From Coriaria nepalensis (Eukaryota > Streptophyta > Magnoliopsida > Cucurbitales > Coriariaceae): a stretch of 64,000 nucleotides of DNA. Both the position numbers and the translations under genes were made by a program. A model generated the notes under the pieces. It ran no database searches. It worked only from the letters and a program-made list of their open reading frames with translations, and was not told the DNA's origin. Below, one piece after another: positions 1 through 11,510 of the stretch (positions within the stretch are counted from its first letter, which is position 1; each line of letters opens with the position of its first letter). Where the stretch lies: assembly GCA_027186245.1 (NCBI GenBank), contig CP114482.1, positions 32,631,209 through 32,695,208 of the forward strand, in the 5' to 3' direction.

Positions 1-113
1 TTGTTTCCCTTCTTCTCCTTACCATTGGTGTTCCTCCTTTTATTGTTCTTAGCATAAGAGAAAAACAACTTTTGTTCAGCAACATTTGCTTCACCTTCTT
101 TGGACTTAGCCTT
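1..113 (-). mobile_element. Ty1/copia gag scrap
   Basis: Read on the minus strand, this stretch is a close relative of the gag spacer and lysine-rich region seen at about 46670-46790 (motifs such as GEANVAEQK, SYAKNNKRR and NTNGKEKKG). It therefore comes from the same copia family as the element at 42386-52058, inverted. It stops where the truncated gypsy LTR begins, near 113-118. No complete domain is present. Confidence 0.7.
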
Positions 114-2400
114 ATTAACTTAAAACTGTACAATTATCGATAAAATAGGGATTATATTATAACTGCATAGTACAGTTAATAGCAGAAAGGGGCATGGGCT
201 TTCCAACTCACCCTCTTTTTGTCCAATCGGGAAGATAAGTTAGAGGGATAAATATATTATGTAGGTTTTCCAGTCATCACCGACGGTGAGATCAGAAGTG
301 ATTTCTGTTAGTTACTAAAGTAGAAAATACTATTCCATCTTAGTTTCAGTATCGTAAGAGTTAGGAAGTTCATGACTATTTTGTTAGTTCCTAAGGAAAA
401 ATTGAGTGAAGTTCAGAATTCCTTTCTTCTTCTATAAATCTGGAATCCTAGAAAGTGAAGGCAATGATTTTGACAAAGAAGACCGTACAAGCTGAAGGTT
501 ACTACTGGTAAGTAACATTTCTTTTTTTTTTTTTTTTTTTTTGCTTGAAATTGTTAGTTTTGATGTTAGGTTAGAGGTAAGATGTAGAATCTGTAAAGTA
601 TAAATATATCAAGATGAAATCAAAGTTTATGAGTCTTATTTAGTTAGCAAAGTTCTGAATAAGTTAAGGTTCGAGTGTAGAGTTGAAGTACTCGAAGTCT
701 AATAAACAAATGTACGAAGGGTCAACGAGGTCGAGGGCTGGCTTGACACCCTCGATGCCTTAAAAACAAAGAAATAAGCCTACAAGGTCGACGAGTTGAA
801 GGGAGTCGACTGGGTCCATGGCTCAACACCTCGACGCCTTCAAAAAGTGTAAAATACTCTACGAGTTAAAGGGGGTCAACTAGGTCCACTTCTCAACACC
901 TCGACGCCTTCTAGAGTCTAAAATACTCTATGGGTCGAAGGGGTCCACGGGGTCTATAGGTCGAAGAGTCGATGGCTTGATGGCTTGACACCTCGATGCC
1001 TTAATTATGCAAAATACTACATAGTGTCGATGGGGTTGATGGGGTCGACGGGGGTTGACGGGTCTATAGATTTACTGGGTAAAGTCTACTCTTTCAACAA
1101 CAGAATCCTAAATTAAGCTAGCTAAGGTTAGGATTAGGACTTAAAAAAGAGATGTGAGTGGAGGTTAGAAATTTTATTTAATTGAATTTCCTTGGACATC
1201 CTTATTGATTATGTTGTCCCTCTTTGCATATTTTAATATCTAGAATCGTTGGAGGAGCACCATTCCACTCCGTCTGGAGTTTGGACAGTGTAGAGCTAGC
1301 AAAGGCTTAAATGTGAGTGGTAATTACAGTTTGTTTATTTTTAAATAGTCTTGAGGATGTTAAAAGTTGCCGATGTGATTTCATGACCTTTGTTATATAT
1401 ACAGATTTTTGAATTTCCTTTGAATTGAAATGATGTTTTCAATAGATATATGTTATGTTTACTGCATTATGAAAATGTTTGGATTGAAATAAGAATCACA
1501 TGAGTATATGCCTTATGTATGGCATGCGATGTTTTATTTGGATGGAAGTGTATAAAGTTTGCATTTATGAATCCTTAGCGGGAGTAAAATGCCACGGGGG
1601 CCACCTCTTGACTCTCTAGCTAGAGTTAAGTGCCATGAGGGTCACCTCTTGAATCCTTAGTGAGAGCAAAGTACCACATGAGCCACCTCTTGAATCCTAT
1701 GCTCGTGTTGATTTTATGAATTGATAATGTGCTACTGAATATTGGTTTTGATGATGTTTCTGTTTACGAAACAAGTATATGTTTAAGAATTTGATTGGAA
1801 ATGATATGTTTACTATTTTCAATGAATGTATGCGAAGCTACCCCATTTTCTGTATAAAAAAAGAAAAAAGGTTTTGACATAGTGTTAATGAATATGTCCT
1901 TACCAGTTTTAAGCTCAAAACAGGTTGTGATTATCGCTCATTGAGTATTGTACTCACCCCTCATTTTTGTTGTAACCATTTTCATATTAGAGAAGGTAAA
2001 GCCTTTCAGAATTTTGCTTACCAATTGCCCAGCTTCTTTTGGGTAAATTTCTTGTCTAGTAGACTGCATTTTGATGTACATTTAGATGTTCCACTATATG
2101 TTTGAATAGATAATTAAGATACACAAAATATAAAACTTTGTATATATATATATATATAAGCCCTTTTATTCCGCCGTTACGTTTAGCACATATTTTGTGT
2201 AATAGGGGTTGTTCGAACTATAAGTAACAGTTATGATGAATGGAAAGAAAATTTGAGTTTACACATATTCTAAGGTATGAAAGTAAGTAAGTAAGAGGTT
2301 AGCAAGTATCATATGATCGAAGATTCCTTATATATGGACCTTAGATGTATTTTGTTACGTAGTTCTCATACCAGTCACAGATCCGGTAAATCGGGTCATA
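114..2400 (+). repeat. 5' LTR of gypsy element (5'-truncated)
   Basis: It matches 7612-9222 from base ~119 on, through the same block order: a conserved start around ACTGTACAATTATC, a GTCGAC-rich repeat array (about 715-1075), and a 41-bp tandem array (1569-1691, three units). The leading ~186 bp present in the 3' copy are absent. The right end is set by the primer-binding-like site TGGTATTAGAG at 2408, so the boundary is good to a few bases. A (TA)n tract lies at about 2138-2157 and a poly-T run at about 522-542. Confidence 0.85.
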
Positions 2401-2586
2401 GGAAAGTTGGTATTAGAGTGAATATAGTTCGGAATGGACTTAGGGTTAGGGCCTTAGGTTTCATTACACAATACGGTGAAGCATAGGAATATATTTGTAG
2501 GATTAATTACTGTCAATTGTTTTCAAATCAAACATGCATCCTGCATTTGTTATGAATCAAATGAGATGTTGAGTGTTTGACATGTC

Positions 2587-3740
2587 ATGCATATTGATTG
2601 CTTTATAGTGCAAGACATCATGCGATCGAGAAATCAACATACGACGTCTATAGCGTTGGAACATAGGAATGATGAGGGATCTTCCTCGCCACACCGTGCA
2701 ACTACATGTGGAAGGTCAAGGATAAGGAATGATGATGAGTCTAATGTAAGTGATAGACCTCAAAAGGGAGCTTTTATAACACCTCAGGTTGACATTGCTA
2801 AGATTTTATCCACCTTTCATAGGATGAATAAGACAATGATGGATTTATCCCAATGAGTTAATAGGGAAATGGAGGTAATGTATGGAGCAATGGCAGCTCG
2901 GTAATTCCTAACTCCAAGCCTAGGTAAACCCTTTGCAACTATTGCGAGTTCAAACACGCATCTCTTTGACTTTGTAAGGTTGAAGCCACCTACTTTTTTA
3001 GATTTTGAGGATACCAATGATCCGCAAGTGTTCTTAGAAGAAATAGAAAGAAGATGTCAGGCTATAGGCTATTCTGATCATAAAATGGTCGAGTTAGCAA
3101 CATATCAACTCATCGGACTTGCTCATCATTGATTTCAGTCTCAAAATTATGGTACATGGGTTTCGACATATTTTTTGACAACATTTCTTGATCGTTTTCT
3201 GCCTAAGAGTGTTCAAGAAGATAAATCTTATGAGTTTGAAAAGTTGAAGAAAACAAGCAGTATGAGAATGTTAGGGTATGCTAAGAAGTTTACTGAGCTT
3301 AGCTATTTTTCACTACACTTGGTTCCTAATGAGGTAGCAAGGGTGAAGAGATTTGTTAGGGGCTTCGTTGAACCACCATTTAGAGTACTGTCCGCTCAGA
3401 GATTTCCGACATTTTCAGCAGCTTCTGATTGTGTGTTGGTTATAGAAAATCGGTCGATGGAGAGTTGAGAACAACGTGATCAAAGGGAATCCCAATCGAA
3501 AAGTGAATATAATAGGGACTCGAAAAGAAAATTTAGACGGGGTAAACAATCTCAAGAAAATAGACCACCACATCCTTCTCAATCTTTTCAACGATCAAAC
3601 AATAATTTTTCCTAACCTTTGCCACAATGTCAAGTGTGTAGAAAAAGACATTCTGAAGTTTGTCGATGCCTTCAAAGAGAGTGTTTTAGATGTGGAGAAG
3701 TGGGCCATTTCGTTAAGGATTGTCCCTCCATAGCCAATCC
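2587..3740 (+). pseudogene. Gypsy gag with zinc knuckle
   Basis: Capsid-type reading starts in an open stretch at 2587 and continues after an in-frame stop. About 2960-3470 carries the Retrotrans_gag pattern (KPPTFLDFED, DPQVFLEEIERRCQ, FLDRFLPKS, RFVRGF). A CCHC zinc knuckle is legible at about 3690-3725 (CFRCGEVGHFVKDC) in a different frame from the capsid block, so at least one frameshift separates them. A nucleocapsid role in RNA packaging is inferred from the family. The copy is non-functional. Confidence 0.8.
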
Positions 3741-3931
3741 CTAAGCATCAGCAGGTGGTGCGTTGCCTATGCAGTCTTTTGCCTCATAAGCACCACAACA
3801 TATTGCGCAACAAGCTGCAAGGGGTGGATGTGGTATGGTTAATAGAGGTCAAGAGTCATGGATAAAGTAGTAGAAATTAAGCCAGCACTAGCCGAGGACA
3901 AGCACGAGTTTTTGCGTTAACGCAGCAAGAT

Positions 3932-4320
3932 GTGCAAGTCTCCAATGCGGTTGTTACAGGTACACTTAGAATTAATAATGCTGATGCACACATTTTATTT
4001 GATCAGGGTGCTACATATTCCTTTGTTTTGCATTACTTTTCTGGAAGATTGGGTTGTGAGTCGTCTCTGTTAGAAAGTTCACTAGTTATAAGCACACCAA
4101 TGGGAGAAACCATAGTAGTAGATCGAGTTTATAAAGGTTGTGTTGTCTAGGTGAGTGATCATGAATTATGCCCTGATTTGATTAAATTAGACAAGCTAGA
4201 ATTTGATGTGATCCTCAGTATGGAGTGGTTAGCCGCCAATCGTGCCATAGTTGACTGTCATGATAAAGTGGTGAAGTTTAAGCCTCCAAATGTTATTGAA
4301 TTCTGCTTTCAAGGAGAGTA
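3932..4320 (+). pseudogene. Gypsy aspartic protease remnant
   Basis: The retroviral-type aspartic protease is recognisable by ILFDQGATYSF, where the family has D-S/T-G-A. The catalytic Asp is present but the next residue is Gln, so activity is doubtful even before the downstream stop at about 4150. The reading resumes with the expected LDKLEFDVILSMEWL block up to about 4320, which leads into the RT linker. Confidence 0.75.
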
Positions 4321-4393
4321 AAATGCATCTCCTTATAGGTTAGTGTCATTTCTTAAGGCAATAAGGATGTTGACACAATGTTGAACGACATAT

Positions 4394-5800
4394 TTGGCCT
4401 TATTGCATAATACCGAAATTAAAGAGAGCAGTAAGCTATTAGAAATTCCTGTGGTCATTGAGTTTTCTGAGGTGTTTCCTAAAGATTTCCTGGGTTTACC
4501 TATAGACCGAGAGATAGAGTTTTGTATTGACTTAGTTCCGGGAACGAAACTAGCATTAATTCCTCTATACATAATGGCTCCAACCGAACTGAAGGAGCTT
4601 AAGAAACAGCTTAATGAACATCTTCAAAACCTGCTTCATAAAGGTTTTATCCGTCCAAGTACTTCATCTTGGGGTGCTCCAGTCTTGTTTATTCGTAAGA
4701 AAGATAGTTCCCTCCATCTTTTCATATAGACAATTGAATAGGATGACAATCTGAAACAAATATTCATTACCACAAATTGACGATCTGTTTGATCAACTTC
4801 ATGGTGCTCACTATTTTTCAAGAATTGATCTTAGATCGGGTTATCACTAACTGAAAATAAGGAAAGAGGATATACGTAAGACTGCATTTTGAACTCGATA
4901 TGGACATTATGATTTCTTAGTCATGTCGTTTGGACTTACAAACGCCCCAACTGCGTTCATGGATCTGATGAACATAATATTCAAGCCATTTTTGGATTGC
5001 TTTGTAGTTGTTTTTATCGATGATATTCTGGTATATTCACATAACAAACAATAGCATGAAATACACTTATGAACTGTCCTGCAGAAGCTAAAAGAGCAGC
5101 AGTTATTTGCAAAATTATCCATATGTGAGTTTTTGCTTAGTAGTGTTGCATTCCTCAGTCACATGATCTATAAAGAAGGGGTAAGTGTGGATTCTCAGAA
5201 AGTTAAAGCGGTTAGGTAGTGGCCTAGACCTACTTAAGTAACTGAAATACGCAGTTTCCTCGGTTTGGCCGGATACTATAGGCGGTTCATTGAGAAATTT
5301 TTGCGTATAGCGACCTCTCTAAGTCGTCTCACATAGAAAAATGTTATGTTTCAATGGACGAGTACATGTGAAGAAAGTTTTCAGAAGTTGAAAGATCATC
5401 TTACCTCCGCGCAGGTTCTTGCTTTACCGACAAAAATAGGTGGTTTTGTAGTGTACTGTGATGCTTCTCAGATTAGACTTGGCTGTGTATTAATGTAGAA
5501 TGGTAGAGTCGTCTCCTATCTCTATCAGCAGTTAAAGAAGCATGAATAGAATTATCCCATTGAGGACTTAGAAATGGTAGTAGTAGTGTTTGCATTGAAA
5601 ATATGGAGACATTATTTGTATGGTGAGAGTTTTGAGATTTATAATGATCACAAGAGCTTGAAGTACGTTTTTTACTCAGAGAGATTTGAATTTAAGGCAG
5701 TATTGTTGTATGGAATTGTTGAAGGATTATGATTTCACAATTTTATATCATCCGGGAAAAGCCAATGCAGTGGCCAATGCTCTTAGTAGAAAATCAGCGG
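4394..5800 (+). pseudogene. Gypsy reverse transcriptase and RNase H remnant
   Basis: The RT N-terminus ([14 protein letters not shown], then [28 protein letters not shown]) is open from 4394 to 4729. After that RT and RNase H continue through many stops and frame changes: the [10 protein letters not shown] region lies near 4930-4960, a [14 protein letters not shown] block near 5010-5040, and a DHKSLKYVF RNase H block near 5645-5675. The NALSRK end of RNase H is open in the segment starting at 5686. RNA-templated DNA synthesis is the family role; this copy is broken. Confidence 0.8.
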
Positions 5801-7310
5801 GAAGTTTGTCTCACATTGCAGTAGGGAAGAGATTTCTGACATCCGAACTGCATAGGTTGGTTGATGAAGGCATTCAGTTTAAAGCTAATAATTTTGGGGT
5901 TTTGTTAGCCAATGTGGGCATTACACCAATTTTGTTAGATCGACCAAGGCTGCACAATCAAGAGATTCACATTTACTACCAAGATGAAATTTTAAAAGGA
6001 AAATATGCAGAATTTACTATTGAGAATGATGGAGTCCTCCGATTTCAAACTCATTTATGTGTACCAAACATCGATGAGTTAAGATGTGAAATCTTAGAGG
6101 AAGTGCATCGTACCATGTATGCAATCCATCCTGGATCTACTAAAATGTATTGTGGTCTTCGTGAATTATATTGGTGGGAAGGTATGAAGAAAGATGTTGC
6201 ATATTTTGTTTCTAGATGTCTAGTATGCTAACAAGTGAAGGCTTAACATCAAAGGCTTAACCATAGATTTTGTTGTGGGCTTACCACTGACGATTAAGAG
6301 TTATGACTCTATTTGGGTGATTGTAGATCAGTTAACAAAATCAATTCATTTTCTTCCCATTAGGACTACTCATGATGTGGCACAATTGGCACATGTTTAT
6401 ATCGATCGTATAGTATCTCTTCACGGGGTTCCTATTTCGATTGTTTCCGATCGAGGTACTCAGTTCACTTCAAGGTTTTGGAGAAAGTTAAATGAGGCCT
6501 TTAGAACAAGGCCTGATATGACAACAACCTTCCATCCTCAATCTGATTGTCAATTTGAACGGACTATTCAGACATTAGAAGACATGCTACATGCTTGTGT
6601 GATAGATATAAGACCGAAATGGAGCAGTTATTTGCCACTAGTGGAATTCACCTATAATAACAGTTATTAGGCTAGCATTGAAATGGCTTTTTTTGAGACC
6701 TTATATGGACCTAGGTGTAGATCACCTATTTGCTAGTTTGAAGTAGGTGAAAGAAAGTTGGTAGAACCATAATTGGTTCAAGATGCATATGAGAAAATTC
6801 AGTAGATTCAAGAAAGGTTATCTACTGCACAAAGTCGACAAAAGTCATATGCGGATAATCGACGATGAGACCTGCAATTCGAGGTTGGTGATCATGTATT
6901 TCTTCGAATTTCTCCAACAAAGGTGTTATGAGATTTGGTAAGAAAGGGAAGTGGAGTCCAAGATATATAGGACTCTTTGAAATCTTACAGAAGATTAGAG
7001 CAATGGCATATCGATTAGCAATACCACCAACACTTGCAAATGTGCATTCAACTTTTCTTATTTCAATGCTTCAAAAATACCTACCGGATCCATCTAATGC
7101 GTTGCAACCTTATTCGGTTCAGCTTAAGAAAGATATGTCATATGAGAAACAACTAGTCAAGATCATAGATCGCCAAGTAAAGCACCTTTAAAATAAGGAA
7201 GTAAGTTCAATAAAGGTAATATGGTGAAACTATGGTTATGAGGAAGCAACATGGGAAGCATAATTGGAAATGCAAGAGAAGTACCCTTACTTGTTTAGTC
7301 AAAATGGTTA
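5686..7310 (+). pseudogene. Gypsy integrase with chromodomain-like tail
   Basis: The H2C2 zinc finger ends near 6231 (CLVC then a stop). The core DDE domain is open at 6275-6670 (WVIVDQLTKS, VSDRGTQF, FHPQSD). Between the zinc finger and the core about 20 residues are missing compared with Tekay-type integrases, and the joining sequence at 6232-6275 has two stops. The C-terminal part (6928-7191) has GKKGKWSPRYIG; the final W.NYGYEEATWEA block (7222-7310) is chromodomain-like and follows another stop at about 7189-7191. Confidence 0.8.
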
Positions 7311-7425
7311 TAGCCTAGTTCATTGCATGCATATCATTGTTATTGCATATGTTGTCATGTTATAGTATAAGGTAAGTTTTTGAAATTCAGGGACCGAATT
7401 TCTTAAGGAGGGGGGGGGGGGGAGG

Positions 7426-9222
7426 TGTAATGTGAGATGCCGGTTAAGTCTTGACATAGAAAATATGAGATGTCAGTTACTTATGTGAGATGTCGGTTTG
7501 AAAATGTGAGATATGGGTTTGTCTTGGCATAGAAGAATCAAAGATGCCGGTTAGTATTGGCATAAGGAACTTAGTCCCTAAGTTAATTGAATAAGGATAA
7601 TAATAGTATATTAAAACTGTACAATTATCAGTATAATAAGGATTATATTATAACTACACAGTGCAGTTAAAAACAGAAGGGGGCGTGGGCTTCCCTAGAT
7701 CATCCTCTTTATGTCCAATCAGGAAAATAAGTTAGAAGGATAAATATCTGATGTGAGTCTTCCATTCATCACCTACGGTGAGATCGAAAATGATTTCTGT
7801 CAGTTACTAAAGTAGGAAAGATTGTTCATTCTTAGTTCCAGTATCATAAGAGTTAGGAAGTTCCTGACCATTTTGTTAGTTCCTAAGGAAAAATTGAGTG
7901 AAGTTCAGAATTCCTTTCTCCTTCCATAAATCTGGAATCCTAGAAAGTGAAAGCAAAGATTCTGACAAAGAGGACCGTACAAGCTGAAGGTTATTGCTGG
8001 TAAGTAACATTTATGTTTTTTTATCTTCTTTTTATTTTATGCTTGAAATCATTAGTTTTAATGTTAAGACGAAGGTAAGATGTAGAATCTGTAAAGTATA
8101 AATATATCAAGATGAAATCAAGGTTTAAGAGTCTTATTTAGTTAGAAAAGTTTTGAATAAGTTAAGGTTCGAGTGTAGAGTCGAAGTACTCGAAGTCTAA
8201 AAACCATATGTACGAATGGTCGACGAGGTCGAGGGCTCAATGCCTCGACGCCCTCGATGCCTTAAAAACAAAGGAATAAGTCTAGAATGTCGACTAGTTA
8301 AAGGGGGTCAACCGGGTCCACGGCTCAACACCTTAACGCCTTCAAAGAGTGTAAAATCCTCTACGGATCGAAAGGGGTCGACCGGGTCCACGGCTCAACA
8401 CCTCGACGCCTTCTAGAGTCAAAATACTCTACGAGGGCTATAGGGTATGGGTCAATGGCTCGACACCTCGATGCCTTAATTATGCAAAATACTACCGAGG
8501 GTCGATAGGGTCAGCACGGTCGACTAAGGTTGACGGGTCTATGGATTTATGGAGTAAAGTCTGCTATTACAATATCATAATCCTAAATTAAGCTACCTAA
8601 ATTAAGGATTAGGACTCGAAAGAGAGATATGAGTGCAATTTAGCAATTTTAGTTAATTAAATTGCCTTGTACATCCTTATTGATTATGTTGTCCCTCTTT
8701 GCATGTTTTGATGTCTAGAACCGTTGGAGGAGCACCATTCCACTATATCTGAAGTTTGAACAATGTAGAGCTAGCAAAGGCTTAAATGTGAGTGGTAATT
8801 ACAGTTTGTTAGTTTTTCAATGGTCTTGAGCATGTTAAAAGTTGCCTATGTGATTTCATGACTTTTTATGGCCTTTGTTATATATACTGATTTTTGAAAT
8901 GCCTTTGAATTGAAATGATGGTTTCAATGGATATATGTTCTGTTTACTACATTATGAAAATTTTTGGATTTAAATAAGAATCACATTAGTATATGTCTTA
9001 TGTATGGTATGCAATGTTTTATTTAGATTGAAGTGCATAAAGTTTGCATTTATAAATCCTTAGAGGGAGTAAAATTCCACGAGGGCCACCTCTTGAATCC
9101 CTAGATGGAGTAAAGTGCTATGTGGGTCACATCTTGAATCCTTAGCAGGAGCAAAGTGCCACGGGAGCCACCTCTTGAATCCTTAGTGGGACCAAAATGC
9201 CACGGAGCCACCTCTTGAATCC
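7426..9222 (+). repeat. 3' LTR of gypsy element (3'-truncated)
   Basis: It begins with TGTAATGTGAG directly after the purine tract and carries blocks in the same order as the 5' LTR. The first ~186 bp consist of diverged copies of a TGTGAGATGCCGGTT-like motif. The GTCGAC-rich array is at 8213-8550. The 41-bp array has four units (9054-9094, 9095-9135, 9136-9176, 9177-9216) against three in the 5' copy. Homology stops at about 9222, inside what would be the next repeat. Confidence 0.85.
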
Positions 9223-9389
9223 CACTAAAGAAAATTCTTTTCTCATATTATATTACGAAGGTAAATATAATTCAAAATAAAATAGTGCAAGATATGAAAA
9301 TTTTGTGTGACATTTGAAATTTTTGGTAGCTAGTATTTTCTGCATGTTTACTTATATTGTGCTTTATTTCTATGTATTTTGTAGTTTGC

Positions 9390-9720
9390 AATGCCTGAAA
9401 AATTAAAATTGGATCTTGAATAAAATAAATTTATTGAAGCCAATTTTAGGGACTTCTATAGAAACTTGAAAATTATTCTTAAGTAAGAACGTTTGTCAAA
9501 TGTATTGAATCAGCAAGTGATGGCAGTCCCACTTGAGGGATTGGATCCCGAAACGATGACCGCATAAAATAAGTGGCTGGAGCAAGATAACGAGTTGTAG
9601 TACATTATGCTTGCATCTATGAGTAACGAGCTAAAAAAGTATTATGAAAAGCTCTATATTCGTGAGACTATCGATAACCTTAAATCTGCTTATGATGAGG
9701 ATAATCGTAATGAAAGGTGT
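9390..9720 (+). pseudogene. Copia gag fragment (UBN2-like), plus strand
   Basis: With several stops the frame reads as a copia capsid: LKIILK, an EGLDPETM block, NKWLEQDNEL, then IMLASMSNELKKYYE and IDNLKSAYDEDNRNER. This is the same gag type as at 46122-46380. It starts near a degraded methionine at 9390 (MPEKLKLDLE) and breaks off at about 9720, where minus-strand copia sequence begins. The 9223-9390 stretch is AT-rich and could be leader of this element. Confidence 0.65.
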
Positions 9721-9757
9721 GTTTGAATCCTTATGTAACTTTTGAATCCTTGTTTAA

Positions 9758-10230
9758 TCAATAATGCGATAGGTGTGTTTGATTCATATCAAACTTTCTT
9801 TTCTTGACCTGTTCAATATTGAGACAAGTTTCATTTTTCAAATTTAAGATATACACCCCATTATTTAAGGAACCACTCCAATAAAATAATTCATCCAAAT
9901 GAAAACTTAAAATATTGTCCTTGATGGAAAAGGCAAAGCCCTCTTCAGCAACTCTGGAAGCAGAAAAAATATTTTGGATAAGAGTTGGTGCAAAATAATA
10001 ATGCCTCAAATTTAATACTAAGCCTGAAGGCAAAGCCAAGCTGTAAGTGCCTACAGTTAAAACAACAACTTTTGCTTTATTTTTAGCTCGTACTTGACTT
10101 CACATTTCTTTAAGATCCCTCTACTTTGTAGGCTCTGCACATTATTATAAATGTGAGATTCACAACCGGTATCCAATATCCAAGTAGAATGATTATTGCA
10201 AGAAAGGTAGCAAACAGCTTTACAACTACC
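9758..10230 (-). pseudogene. Copia protease / GAG-pre-integrase fragment, minus strand
   Basis: The minus strand reads WILDTGCESHIYNN near 10190-10150, the copia protease active site (D-T-G), then with breaks ALPSGLVLNLRHYYF, IFSASRVAEEGF and NGVYILNL (10039-9758). That is the protease-to-GAG-pre-integrase order. It abuts an internally truncated LTR at ~10230 and a plus-strand gag scrap at ~9720, so the three pieces were joined by deletion or nested insertion. Confidence 0.75.
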
Positions 10231-11510
10231 ATTTTACCTTTATAGTCAAACTATAGGTCAAATTATCATTTTACCCCTAAAATGGTTTTGATCTTTTTTT
10301 CATTTTTCTGTGACGAATGTTTAACGAAGTTATTACAAACCTGATATGTGTGACCAATTATGTTCTACATCACGCCGGCATGAGGATTTTATATATACAT
10401 TTATGATTTTATTTAATTTCAAATTAAATCCATTTAATATAAAATTAAATCCGTTTAATTTAAAACAACCTTTTAAATTAAGCAATTAACTTAATCATCT
10501 CATGATTAAATAACGTTAAATCTCCAAGTCAAGATTAACTTCTAGCAAAGTGTCAAAACTACTTGGGAAATGAGAAGTACCATCTTCCGAAAGAATATAT
10601 TTGTGACCATCGTATACTTACAATAATAATCCTTTTGTCTGGCCAATATCTCGATTTGTCTTATGGTATGGTTTAACTATTAAACTCTAATAGACAAATC
10701 ATATGGACCATCATACCTTTATTGGATATCGATAATAAATTTACATAAAGTTATTTTAAACCATACTACTTTGGAAAGATTTTTTATTCAATAAAGTATG
10801 TAATCCATAGGACCTTATTCCAAGTACAGAGGTGATGGATTCTATCTTGACCCCTCATAATCCATCTCGTACAACACTTCATACCCAACGGTTCACCCCA
10901 TGTTTACCTATGGTTAGGGCAAATAGGAATGATGTCAAAGTATGTAGTCTAGTACTCAAGGAAATCATGGTGTCTCAGGTCGAAGGATCACATGTAAAAT
11001 AACCACTAGATAATTCTTATTAATAATCAGTATTAATTACTATTGAGAATTATCTAAGTTTCACATTCAACACCCTTAGTCTCTACTTAGCACCTTTGCA
11101 ATCATCATGGTATTCTACTAACACCACTATGTGATCGGCCACCCTAACAATTAGGTGATGAATTATATGATTGTCTATCTAGATCAATCGATGTCCATTC
11201 TCGAGATCCTATGAAAATAAACCATTTGTACCTTAAGAGATTTTAGTGACTCGGGTCTCTACTAGCATGATTTTTATCACAGTCTCTAGAGTACATAACT
11301 CAAGTACTATCCTTTATCATGATATGCATATGTAGAACATAAATATTAATTCCAACAAAATAAATAAATATGATAAATAGTAACTGACTTTTATTAATGA
11401 TAATAAACAATGTCTTGCTAATATCAGCATAAAGTTGTATCACATAATGTATTTTCCCTATTGTATCAAAATCCGATTAGTTTGACGGATATACACTTTC
11501 AATATATTCA
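10230..11510 (-). repeat. Truncated copia LTR (same family as 19917-21910)
   Basis: It aligns by eye with about 20672-21905 over its whole length. Shared blocks include TTCTACATCACGCC, AATTAACTTAATCATCTCAT, GAGAATTATCTAAGT, GATATGCAT and the end near GACGGATATACACTTTCAA. The left end is internal to the LTR: the equivalent of 19917-20671 is missing. The right end sits directly against RT-coding sequence instead of a purine tract, so RNase H has been deleted. Confidence 0.75.

Larger units (their letters stand above)
114..9222 (+). mobile_element. Ty3/gypsy chromovirus (Tekay/Del-like), decayed, both LTRs truncated
   Basis: The order is 5' LTR (about 114-2400), primer site resembling tRNA-iMet (2407-2420), gag, protease, RT, RNase H, integrase with chromodomain-like tail, purine tract (7405-7425, including a run of Gs) and 3' LTR (7426-9222). 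The integrase C-terminus matches the Tekay/Del pattern: GKKGKWSPRYIG, an SML..YLPDP block, a DRQVK motif and a final EEATWEA..EMQEKYPYLF. Stops and frameshifts occur throughout, so it cannot move autonomously. The 5' LTR lacks the first ~186 bp of the 3' LTR, and the 3' LTR lacks the last ~700 bp of the 5' LTR. Confidence 0.9.
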
